Shown: positions 12,501 to 24,500 of the stretch, piece by piece | How the letters are laid out: every line of letters begins with the position of its first letter | Position numbering within the stretch: the stretch's first letter is position 1 | Assembly: GCA_039566865.1 (NCBI GenBank) | Contig: CM076961.1 | Coordinates: forward strand, 14,221,501 to 14,285,500 | Length of the DNA stretch: 64,000 nucleotides | Reading direction: 5' to 3' | Source: Aurelia coerulea | Lineage: Eukaryota > Cnidaria > Scyphozoa > Semaeostomeae > Ulmaridae | The notes under the pieces: model-generated | The model's database searches: none | Told to the model about the DNA's origin: nothing | Seen by the model: the letters and a program-made list of their open reading frames with translations, nothing else | Program-made: the position numbers and the translations under genes

Positions 12501-15500
12501 CCCTCGTAATACCTCGCCTGTCTGTTTCAATCGATGGAATATTGTCCCTGAGTTTCCTCCCCATCAGCAATTCAGCAGGTGACTTGCCACAACCCAAGGG
12601 AGTATTTCTAAGAATCAGCAGTCCCTTGAGGATGTCTTGTCTCGAGCCGTTACATTTTTTGATGAGGTTTTTGATTACTTTGACTGAAGATTCAGCCAGA
12701 CCATTGGACTTTGCGTATCTTGGACTGGATGTTCTTTGCTTAAATTGCCAGTCTCGGGCAAATGATCGGTAATATTTGGATGTATATGGTGAACCGTTGT
12801 CTGATATCACAACTTCTGGTATCCCATGTCTGGAAAAAAGCTTCCTTGGTTGCATGTATTACATTCAGAGCGTTTGTTCTCTTTAGCTCATAAACTTCTG
12901 GGTAATACGAGTAATAATCAGTCACTATGAGGTAATTTTTTCCACCTTGTCTTATTAAATCTGTGCCGACCTTCTGCCATGGTTTCACAGGAACTTCATG
13001 GGGTTGAAGGCTTTCTGTTTCCTTAGATGGTTGATATTTGCTGCATTCATGACACCCTTTTATCATATTTTCAATATGATGATTCATATTTGGCCAGAAA
13101 CAGCTGTTTCTGGCTCTTCTTTTGCATTTCACTATGCCTAGATGTCCTTCATGTAATTTTTCTAACATGCTTCTTCTCATTGTATTGGGGATTATAATCT
13201 GACTACCCCTCAATATTAATCCATTCACAGTTGTGATATCTCCTCTGTGTTCCCAATAGGGTTTTACAGCATCGGAACAACCTCTTCTTTCATGTGGCCA
13301 ACCATTCATGATCACAGAGGCCAGCTCTGTTAAAACAGGATCATTTGCAGTTTTCTCTCTGATTTCCTCTAATCTTGAATCTGTTACCGGTAGCTGCTGT
13401 ATCACTGCATTAACATGACATTCTGTATCTTTCTCAGCAATCAAATCTTGCTCTGTCGGTTCTTGTGTTGGTGCCCTAGATAATGCGTTTGCATCTATCA
13501 TTTCCTTTCCAGGGCAATATTCAACTGTAAATGAGTAGTTCAATAGTTTCAATCTCATGTTTTGTATTCGAGGTGACATCTCAGCAAGCATCTTTGTTTG
13601 AAGTATGGGTATGGTTTGTGGTCTGTCTGGATTTGGAAATTTGGTAGGCCATGTAAAAACATCTTCATCTTTTCACATCCCCAAGCTATTGCCAACATCT
13701 CGACCTCTATGGGATGATAGTTTTTCTCTGCTGCTTTTAAAAATCTTGAAGCACATGCTACTGGTTTCCAAACCCCTTCTTGTTGCTGTGATAATATGAC
13801 AGCAATACCATTCAGTTTACTGCCATCTGTCCTTATCTTTGTTGGTTTCTCTGGACTAAAATGTGCTAGCACAGGTGGTTGTGCCAAAACAATTTTTACT
13901 TTCTCGAATGCCTTTGTGTGCACTGTTTCCCACACCCAGTCATTCTTTGTGCTTAATAAATCTCTTAATGGACTAGCTGCATCAGCAAGCTCTGTGCTGT
14001 ATTTAGATAACTGATTAGCCATTCCTAAGAATCTTCTCAATTCTGTAACATTAGTTGGTGTTTTGAACTCAGATATTGCTTGAACGCGGCTTGATAATGG
14101 TTTCACACCTTTCTCGTTAACTTTATGACCAATAAACTCAACCCCTGATTTGTCAAATTCGCATTTTTCTTTATTCAATGTAACATGGTTAGCCTTGAAT
14201 CTTTCAAGTAAATTTCTCAATCTAGCATCATGTTCAGCTTTGTCTTTACCAAACACAAGGAAATCATCTGTGCTTTTAACAACCCCTTCCAGGCCTTCAA
14301 TTATGAAATCTATTTTCTTGTTGAATATTTCTTGTATTGAAGAAAGTCCAAAGGGTCCCCTTGTGCAACAATATCTTCCAATTGGAGTGATAAAAGTTGT
14401 AAGAAGTTGGCTTTTTCCATTCAATGGTACTTGCCAATAGCCTGAGTTTGCATCTAGTTTTGACATAACTTTGCAATTGTTTCTCAGCTTAGAGATTGAT
14501 TCCTCTACGCTCTCTAATTGATAAAACTCTCTCCTTACTCCCAAATTTAGCTTTGTAAGATCAATGCATAATCGAATTTTGTTGTTAGGCTTTCCCACAA
14601 TGACAATTGGATGGCACCATTCTGTAGGTTGATCTACTTTTCTTATTACACCAAGTTTCTCCATTCGTAAAATTTCTGCCTTGACTTTGTCCAACATTGG
14701 TAAGGGGATATGTCTTGGAGCATTGATGTGATAAGGAATTGTGCCTTCTTTCAATTCTATGTTGATTGGTTGACCTTTAATGCAACCCAGGCCAGAAAAA
14801 ATCTCTGGGTATTCTTTAACAAATGTGCTTTCATTTTTTGAATCAACTGAGTCACATCTCAGTTCATTAGGCTTTTCCAAGGTGATAATGTGTAGCTCTC
14901 TAATTGTTGGTTTCCCCAACAAGTTCTTCTGACGATCTTTAATAATGTAACAAATCTGCCTGGCTTTGCTATTCCCCCATGTGAATGTGATATGAGTGAA
15001 TCCCAGGCATTTCAGGTGTTGCCCCCCTGGACCAATTAATCTTTTATTTGTTTTCTTGAGACTATCCTTGTTTATTCCAAGCTTTTCTAGCTCCTTTTCT
15101 GCAATTACAGTTACATCAGCTCCAGTATCTACTTTAAAATCTATGAAAACCATTTTTGTTTGCATAGACACTTCAAAAGAATTATTTTTGCTTTCTCCAT
15201 CAACTGCCCCCAGAAATAATGAATCAAGCTCTTCCTCGTATCTGTGTCGATGTTTCCAACAGCTTCTCTCCCCTTGCATAAACCACTGCAACTAAAGTGA
15301 TTTTTCTTTAAACATTTGTTACACTTTTTGTTCCATGCTGGACAAAAATCTCTTCCCCATTGGTGACGCTGACAACAGAACTTGCAGAGTCGTTTTTGAA
15401 TATTTGGTGTAGATGGCTCCATTCCACGCTGTTGAATAAAGGTAGATCTTTGATTCCTTGGATTATTCTGTTCTGATTTTCGGAAGTTTAATGCATTTAT

Positions 15501-18500
15501 CTCCCCAGACCTTGTTTCTTTCATTGTAGCTGCGCCCTCTATCGCTTTTTCATGGCTCCTGCAAATGTTCTCTGCTTTCTTCAGATCTAATTTGTCCTCA
15601 GATAACAATTTTCTCCTGAGTTGGTCACTGTTGACTCCTGCTACGATACGATCTCTGATAAGACCATTGTGACATGTACCACAAAAGTTGCAATTTTTGC
15701 TTAGGATCTTGATATCCGTCAAGAAATCATCAAACATTTCTCCATCTTCTTGTATTCTGCAGTTGAAAACATGTCGTTCTAAAGTTTCATTGACTATTCC
15801 CTTTGCAAAGGCCTCCAAGGCTTCTATGATCTTGGCAATATCTTTTACATCATCCTCTGATAGATTTAAGGTATCATAAATATTCCTCGTTTCATCTGTA
15901 AACGTGTATCTCAGCATAGCACATTGGTAGGCTGCCTCTTTCTTTCCTAGTTCTGTGACAATGTAGTAGTCATTCCATTTTGCAAGCCAAGCTTTCCAGG
16001 CAACATACCTATCCACAGATAGGTCTAATACTGGCGGAGTCCAACTCATCTCAGCCATTATTTTAAGCAACTGTCGACTGCGCCATGTTATGTCTGAACG
16101 TTAGGCCATCATGTCTCTAATACGACGTGTCCTTAACAACAACAACTAGTAGGACAACAACAACAACTATGACAACAACTACAACAAATATAATTTGCAA
16201 AGGAAATTTTTTGGCAGAAGCTTCTTTTCAAATTTTATAAAAATATAATGAACGGGAGACCTTGGCTTGAACAGACTTAATTTTTTCCTCCCACACGAGG
16301 TACTTGTCAACTTGGACACCGAGATACTTAATACTGTCAACGAGTTCTACAGGGGAATCACAGGGGGTCCAGGAATGTCAGTGAAGACCACTGTAGTTTT
16401 GGTTTCTTGATTCCGCGGTTCTCGGTTCCTTCGTTCCTTGGTTCGTCATGAAAATAACAGCTGTGTAATTTGATACCGATTACATCATCCTTGTGTGCGG
16501 TCAGCCAGCTATTGTTTCATTTGTCGTGTGAGAGCTCTTCTCTCATTGGCTGCCGTTTGAATTCGCGGGTTTTTCAAATCCTGCGCCTCGTAACGGTAAC
16601 TTGTAACGGTAAGAAAGAGAAAGAAAAGAGGAAAGGGATGAAACTTCACCAGATCGCTGAAGCAGGGTCAGGTGTACGCTACTGCCACAGGGGATTCCCT
16701 CTGGAAACATGAAGGAAAACCTAAGTTCTGAAAAGTGCGGAATTATGGGTATAATTTTCAGAAGTATGTGCGGAATTATGGGTATCATTTTCAGAAGTAT
16801 GTGCGGAATTATGGGTACCATTTGAAGAAACATGCAGACTTTTGGGTATCATTCTGAAGAAATATTGCAGAATTATTAGGAGGCAAGTTTAGCGCCTGGG
16901 GGTGGAAGCCCTGGAGGTGCCTAAAGCCAAGGATGGGTATGTGTGAACCCCAGTTGGTCTGATTTCTACCCCCTCCCAGTTTTGGGTATCCTTTTCACAT
17001 AATTCAATAATGTACCAGTTTTGGGTATGGTTTCTTCAATCCACCCAGTTTTGGACATGTTTTTCATTCAAACAAGATATAACCAAGGTGTACAAGAAAA
17101 ATTCACCTGGGTAAAGATACGTTTGTGAGCTATGCTGTGTGTGTATGTACATGTACCAAGCCAGGTACTAAAGCTATTTTAGACTATTTTTCGAGCCATT
17201 ACATAAAAGTACATCATACAAGTCTTCATACCACCAAACAGCGCTAGACTATATCATGTTCATGTATAAAAAAGGTAGGCAATTAACTAACTTGGCCTTG
17301 CCCTTTATGAGCTTTTATGTGTGCTAGCACTATCATCATCATTCAGGCACTTCTCATACAGAACATGCATTAATCTGTTTGTTTGTCAGGTGGTGGAGAT
17401 TAGAACGGCTAGTAGTCGTTCTAAATAAATCTAATCTTACCCGCCAGTTGATTGTGTCACATTGCTCTCCTTTCTTCTCTTCATCTCATCATATTATCAA
17501 CTTTCATATTATTTGCATTAGGCCATCATGGCAATGTGTTGTTGTTGTTCTATGATAAAACAACAACAGCAACAGCACAGGAACATGATGGCCTTTAACA
17601 AATACAAAATGAAAATTGAGCTGAGTGAGAGAAGAGATGTGAACAATGTGACACAATTAACTGGCAGGTAAGATTGAATTTTATTAAATTTAGAACTAGG
17701 AGTGCCAGTGGCATGATTTCACATCCTATTTTGAAATTATTTTCATTTATTGCTCATCATTTGATCATTGATTGAACTGGACTGGACCATAAATAAGGCC
17801 TGTGATGTGAATCATTTTTTATCAACATTCAAAACTTCACCACTACTTCACTTATGACTTGAGTTTAACATCAAACAGTTTGCTGTAGCTCAAAAAAAAT
17901 ATCTCAAAACTAATTTAAACATTTTTGCAAAATACTGTCCGACACTTAACCTGTACCCTGTATATACAGTAGCTTAACCATTTTACCTCTGCATGCAGAC
18001 CGCAGACCCCGTCTCTCCACTAGATGTGCAGGACCTGATACTGAGCTATACTGAGTGATCTAAATTAAAAACTTTCAAAGCATACTCTTTCTTATGGCTT
18101 AAGAATTCTTTTTAGAATGGAAAGAATTTTTTCAAAATTCTGAAGAAGTCTTGAATCCTTTTATTGACGATGCGCAAAGGCCTGTATTGTAAGGCAATGG
18201 TATGCGCACCATCATCGATTTTACATGCAGAAAAAGCCAGGGGAGGTCAGTTTGAGAGAGATATTTGTTTGTTTGCCTTTTTGTGGTTTATAAAAGACAC
18301 TGGTTTGAAAGTTCCAGTTTTGGGTATGGTTATTTCAATATAATCTGCAGTTTTGGGTATCACTTTTGTCATAAGCCATCCAGTTTTTGGGTAATGTTTT
18401 GTTTGCACCTTCGCACATACACGTCCTTGACTTTAGGCACCTCCACCCCCGGGTTTAACAGGGTTTCAGTCAGAACTGAAAACTCTTTGGACTAAGAGAA

Positions 18501-21500
18501 ATGTTGCCCTTAAAACATGTACTTAGATTTTACCGTACCCTCTTTACCACATTAACTATCATATAGGTGAAAGTGAAGTTGCGGTTTTTTGCATTGTTCT
18601 TTGCCTTGCGGAATTATGGGCCAAGTTTTCATCATTTTGCGGAATTATGGGCCATGTTTTCATCAGGTTTGCGGAATTATGGGTCACATTTTTTCAGATA
18701 TGTGCGGAATTATGGGTCCAAATTCTGAACCAAAATGGCACGTCCCCGTCCAAAACTAGGCTCAGTTACCCCCCCGAGGTAGGATATCATATCACGTTTA
18801 TGTTTAAGTCGGGCAAAATTTTCTTAAATAATGGATTTTTTATCGGGCAGCCCCCCAAATTTTATCTCCCCCTACGCCGATGAAATTTGCCAAAATTTAT
18901 TCCTGGAATTTATAGCTCAAAATTTCCTATAATGTTAATTCTCAAAAATATATTCCCACGAAATATTAGTAATTAACAAATTTGCGAAATTCTAATTTTG
19001 CTAAATGTCAATTTAAAAAGGATCGAGAAATTAATTATGCACTACTTTCTTTCAGTATTCGGTCAGTTACCTTATCTTTAAGTGTACTCTCGCGATAATT
19101 CCCATTTTGACGGATTCATAAAAGTAAATTCCAAAATTGCTTCGCCCCTTCATTTTGGATTTGCAGCCCCCCCCCTAAAACCCTCTGTTCCTAATGAAGG
19201 AGATAATTTATTCAAATACACTAACTGAAGTGAAAGTAATCGCAGAAATGTAAATTCAAAGATTTTGTACAAGGCAACCACAAATCGTTGAACTCACGCA
19301 GTTCTCGGCCTCTTGATTTTGCTTTCCATGGTTGAAGAGAGAGGTCACTTTGTGTACTTTATGAACAAAGAACGTGAGGTCAAAAACGTCAATCAAACCA
19401 ACTTAATCCGTGTCCTTTGAAGCCTGTGATGCAGTAGCATATACCTGACCTCGCTTCATTTGCTCGAAAAACCTAACGGAGAAAAACTTCTTCTTTTTCT
19501 CCACGTACGAAACGAATTTCGACAGGAACTTTACAGATAGTGGTAAATACATCTATGGTCTGTGTAAAATCGTGCAGAGTAAATCGAAAGCGCTTGTCTG
19601 ACATCAGAAATTTATCGAAGTTCTAGGACCACTTCTGAAGCGGCTCGACGAAGTTTCATCCCTTCCCACTATACCACAGGGGGTCCAGGAATGTCAGTGA
19701 AGACCACTGTAGTTTTGGTTTCTTTTATTTGGGTGAGTAGGATATCATATCACGTTTATGTTTAAGTCGGGCAAAATTTTCTTAAATAATGGATTTTTTA
19801 TCGGGCAGCCCCCCAAATTTTATCTCCCCCTACGCCGATGAAATTTGCCAAAATTTATTCCTGGAATTTATAGCTCAAAATTTCCTATAATGTTAATTCT
19901 CAAAAATATATTCCCACGAAATATTAGTAATTAACAAATTTGCGAAATTCTAATTTTGCTAAATGTCAATTTAAAAAGGATCGAGAAATTAATTATGCAC
20001 TACTTTCTTTCAGTATTCGGTCAGTTACCTTATCTTTAAGTGTACTCTCGCGATAATTCCCATTTTGACGGATTCATAAAAGTAAATTCCAAAATTGCTT
20101 CGCCCCTTCATTTTGGATTTGCAGCCCCCCCCCCCCCCTAAAACCCTCTGTTCCTAATGAAGAAGATAATTTATTCAAATACACTAACTGAAGTGAAAGT
20201 AATCGCAGAAATGTAAATTCAAAGATTTTGTACAAGGCAACCACAAATCGTTGAACTCACGCAGTTCTCGGCCTCTTGATTTTGCTTTCCATGGTTGAAG
20301 AGAGAGGTCACTTTGTGTACTTTATGAACAAAGAACGTGAGGTCAAAAACGTCAATCAAACCAACTTAATCCGTGTCCTTTGAAGCCTGTGATGCAGTAG
20401 CATACACCTGACCTCGCTTCATTTGCTCGAAAAACCTAACGGAGAAAAACTTCTTCTTTTTCTCCACGTACGAAACGAATTTCGACAGGAACTTTACAGA
20501 TAGTGGTAAATACATCTATGGTCTGTGTAAAATCGTGCAGAGTAAATCGAAAGCGCTTGTCTGACATCAGAAATTTATCGAAGTTCTAGGACCACTTCTG
20601 AAGCGGCTCGACGAAGTTTCATCCCTTCCCACTATACTATATTCTAATATTCTACTGTAACAATAGCTGGCTGACTGCACACAAGGATGATGTAATCGGT
20701 ATCAAATTACACAGCTGTTATTTTCACGACGAACCAAGGAACGAAGGAACCGAGAACCGCGGAATCAAGAAACCAAAACTACAGTGGTCTTCACTGACAT
20801 TCCTGGACCCCCTGTGTCTTCACTGACATTCCTGGACCCCCTGTGGGGGAATCATCGATCACAAATGTAGGAGAATCTACCGTTTTTTCGCTGATCTTTT
20901 CAAGATTTAGTCTAGACCTAGACCTTAATTTGGTCTAGCATGACTAGAAATTCAACTCTGTGAGTCACCAGTGGAGTTCCTTTCATCGCTATTTGGCTTG
21001 ATTTGCATTAAAATGATCCATTTGTATCTGATTTTATAGTAGCTTGCCTTCCCTTAGTTGTCTTCTTTTCGATAGGTAACACTTTTCCCCTTGATTTCGT
21101 TTCCCTTTATTTCTGTATCAGACAAGGAAACTCTTTGAATGAATCCCTTCTTTGCTTGCTAGTTACTGTATATCATACTTAGTAAAGTTTAGCTTGATGG
21201 AAATTGACAATGATCAGTGAAATATTCCACAGCGCATTTTAACTCAATTGTTTGACTTTAAATGTAGACTGAACCGCTAACACCCTAACACCCCATGAGT
21301 TAGAAATGCTAGACGAGTTGGCAAAATATGTACAAATTTGAAAGCCTATATCTCTCAAACCATTTGTCAGATTCCTAAAAAATGGTAATACATCTGTGGC
21401 TAACATATTAACTTAGATAAGGAAGCCTAGTTAGTCAGAGTCAACAAATTACAGACGATTTTATAAATAGCTTCTTCTCAAAATTCTTCTCAAAAATTCT

Positions 21501-24500
21501 TGATTCAGTTTGCCAGCAATCCAGCATAGTGGTAATACGAAATAGATAAAAATGGCTTAGTGACATAGCAGTCCTCAGTTTAGACGACTGTACAGCAGCC
21601 TCTTTGTAAACATATACCCCATTCACATCTGCAATTTAAACCAGTTTAAAGGGGCAGTCAGACGTGACGTTGCGCGGGACATTTTCATTGTATTTGTATG
21701 AAAAGTGCTTAGGCTTAGCATCGACTCGTCAATGGAGATTTTGAATGGGATTATCGCACATTCAATCCATCTCCATCGACATTGTTCTTGACAATCCCAA
21801 GGATTTAATTGACAAATATTGTTCGTCTATGTCGATTTCATGTATTTGCAAAGTTATTTTGTCTATCCCAAATTCCTGAAAGTCGTAAACAGCGATCTTG
21901 CTGAAGCAACTTTGTAGCTGCGAAGAGATAATCTACAAGTCGACGTGGGCAAGAAACTCACCAAAGAATATGGTTTTTGAGTCAGATATCTGATGCTTGG
22001 TGAAACCGAAAGGTGAATAGAACCTTCTCAAACCCTACTGGATTCATTGCTCAATTAATTTCATCAGAATTACAGCGAACAAAGATGTACAGTAGACATG
22101 TTTTGGTGTTTAGGCCTATACGAATTGGATTGTGACACGCAGAATCTGCTACCCGCGTTTCGCGTCTGACTGCCCCTTTAAACTAATCCAGGTTATCAAG
22201 TGGGGCATTCTAATTGGTCCGTAGAAATACTACGGACTGTCTAAAATACATTAATACGTTTGAAAATATTAATGAAAATTATGGCGTAAAACGCAACATA
22301 GTCACCTGATTAGCAATGCAATATTTCGAAGAATTTCTCTGATCAACACATTCCACAAACGATCTATTTCACCAATCACCAATTTCACGTAGCATTTCAT
22401 GCAATAAATCCAATAAATCGAATGCAGTTGGTTGGTTGAAATTTAACCTGATTCAGTTAAAACTGGTTTAACTGTGTCAGTGTCAGTTTCAATGCGGTAG
22501 TAGTAAATGTTTGATCGATAAAATAGACACATAGAATTTTATAATGGTGGCCGTACGGCTAAACTGCAAGAAAAGTTAACCAAAGATTTTAGGACACTTT
22601 TGAAGGATTCCTAATACCCCATTCACACTGACACAGTGAAACCAGCTTTATCTAAACCAAGCTAAATTTCAGCCAATCGAGTGCATTTGATTTGTTAGAT
22701 TGACCAATTAGAATGCAACATTCGATAACTTGGTTTAGTTTAGGCTGGTTTGATTTGCAAGTGTGAATAAGGTACAAGAAGAAGCCTTGCATAAATTCAT
22801 ATTTCAGTTATCATTTAACAAGAATTTGTTTTTATATAAATCAATTCAATGACGTTACAAACATTGTAATCAGCTCTGCACCAAAAGAAACTACTCTATA
22901 ACCAACACGATAGATGGCTGCACTACAGACGATGGACCTGGAAACTTTTATCATGCGCCTAAATGCATCGCGAAATGAATGAGAAAAAGTTCATCCACTG
23001 ATGAATCGGGATTGGTGGGATTGTTATGGTTAAAAGAAGAACGTAAGAAATCTTTGCAAAATTCCCTTACTCCATCTCTAGTGCAGTCGACAGTTACAAT
23101 CTTATAACCTTGCAAAAAGGAATATATGATTTTTTTTTCTATAAATTCAATTTTAAAAATTTACAATTTACGAATTACCTAAGATTACAAACGAGCTACC
23201 ATACAATACTACAGAAACGATACCAAGGGGAGCAAAAGATCATGACTACCCCAGGGCCATCACATGAAGGAGATAAACTAAAATACAACTAAATATATCA
23301 GAGGCCCCCTAGCTATTCAGAGAAGAATTAGAATTGAACGATATTTTGCAAATGGAATTTTCGAATGTACGCAATAGTGATAGAAGCTTTATCGCCACTC
23401 AATCGATCGAAAGTCGCGTATGAAATGTATAAGAAAGACGCTCAATCCAGGCTCTTTTGTAGAATAGCTAAAGGGTGTTGTTACGAAAAGCTACTTACAA
23501 ACAAAAGAACAAAAGAATAGAGGAACGGGACTCGGCGAACAGGAGACTTTACGAATATGGACTTGGTATGGTGGTTGAGTTACATTTAGCTAGATTTCTG
23601 TCATCTTAATTGAATCGACCGCTTGTTTGGATGTATTGTAGAGTCAAATCGAGTATATTTCTGTTGACGTCATTTGGGAGGTCTTTATCACCATACAATA
23701 AAAGCTGCGTCAAAACTTCATTTGAAAGGTCGATATATCCGAAAGGTCGTAGTAATGCAAAAACTCCAGCGAGAAGGACTCGACGCTGATCCTCAAACGA
23801 GGGGCAAAGCAACAAAAAGTGCTCCGTGCTCTCAATACCATCGTTAGTAGGGCACATTGGATTTATGGTATCCCTAAAAATATGTGATTCATCAATATAT
23901 TGGATTTATGGTATCCCTAAAAATATCCCTAAAAATATATGATTCATATGATTGCACTATGATTAAGAATAAAAACACATTTACGACAGAGAACAAGATG
24001 AGAAGAAACCACAATGGGTGTGTATATGCACATATCTCCTGCAGCCAAACGAGAAACGAAGCAAAGCCGAGCCGAGCCGAGCCGAGCCGAGCCGAGCCGA
24101 GCCGAGCCGAGCCGAGCCGAGCCGAGCCGAGCCGAGCCGAGCCGAGCCGAGCCGAGAAAAGCAAAGCAAAGCAAAGCAAAGCAAAGCAAAGCAACGCAGA
24201 GCGCAGGCTTTCGAACGTCTTTACATTTGTTTACTCACCCTGTACAGCATGTTGTAACTTTGTACTTACTTCCCAGATTTTACTCATCATATGACACATT
24301 GCTACGTCTGTCTCATTTTTCATTTCTCATTTTACAAACAGGACCAACTTGATTTGCCAACAATCTCCACGATGTTTGAATTCTTTCTCAAGACAGTCAT
24401 TGTCATGAATGCCAAGCGACCTCCATTGACACACTTGCCTGACAGGTAACAAAATATGCTGCAGGGTGACGTAGAGTAGTGAACCGAGAATGCCTTTTAC

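Larger units (their letters stand above)
11872..16186 (-). mobile_element. Complete Gypsy LTR retrotransposon (frameshifted)
   Basis: Direct repeats of 105 bp (11872-11976) and 101 bp (16086-16186), both TGTTATGTC ... CTACAACA, bound a gag-protease-RT-RNaseH-integrase region on the minus strand. AATA on both outer sides (11868-11871, 16187-16190) is a 4-bp target duplication as in Gypsy elements. A polypurine tract and a primer-binding site lie where expected. The coding region is broken by two frameshifts near 13600 and 12840, so this copy is probably dead. The LTRs differ at about five bases plus one small gap, so the insertion is not recent. Confidence 0.93.
16359..20845. mobile_element. 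4.5-kb terminal-inverted-repeat element, 7-bp target duplication
   Basis: Left end CACAGGGGGTCCAGGAATGT runs to about 16530 and is the inverse of about 20655-20811, with the final 34 bp repeated again to 20845. GGGGAAT lies on both sides (16352-16358, 20846-20852). Removing it restores the LINE frame (VIDDSPVE). No transposase frame is visible. The inside is a patchwork of GCGGAATTATGGGT and TTTTGGGTAT blocks, a palindrome and an ~895-bp direct duplication. A small relative is at 28214-28586. Confidence 0.85.

Noticed and set aside
13605..15879. Plus-strand frames of 60-109 residues
   Set aside because: They are antisense to the Gypsy pol and gag frames.
16358..16545. hAT assignment for the CACAGGGGGTC family
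   Set aside because: An 8-bp duplication can be drawn for the 28214 copy only if one terminal base is shifted, and the same shift fails for the 16359 copy. 7 bp fits both, so I left the superfamily open.
24014..24352. Long frames on both strands reading SRAEP or ARLGS repeats
   Set aside because: They are translations of the (GCCGA)n microsatellite, which has no stop in any frame. No flanking protein signal.
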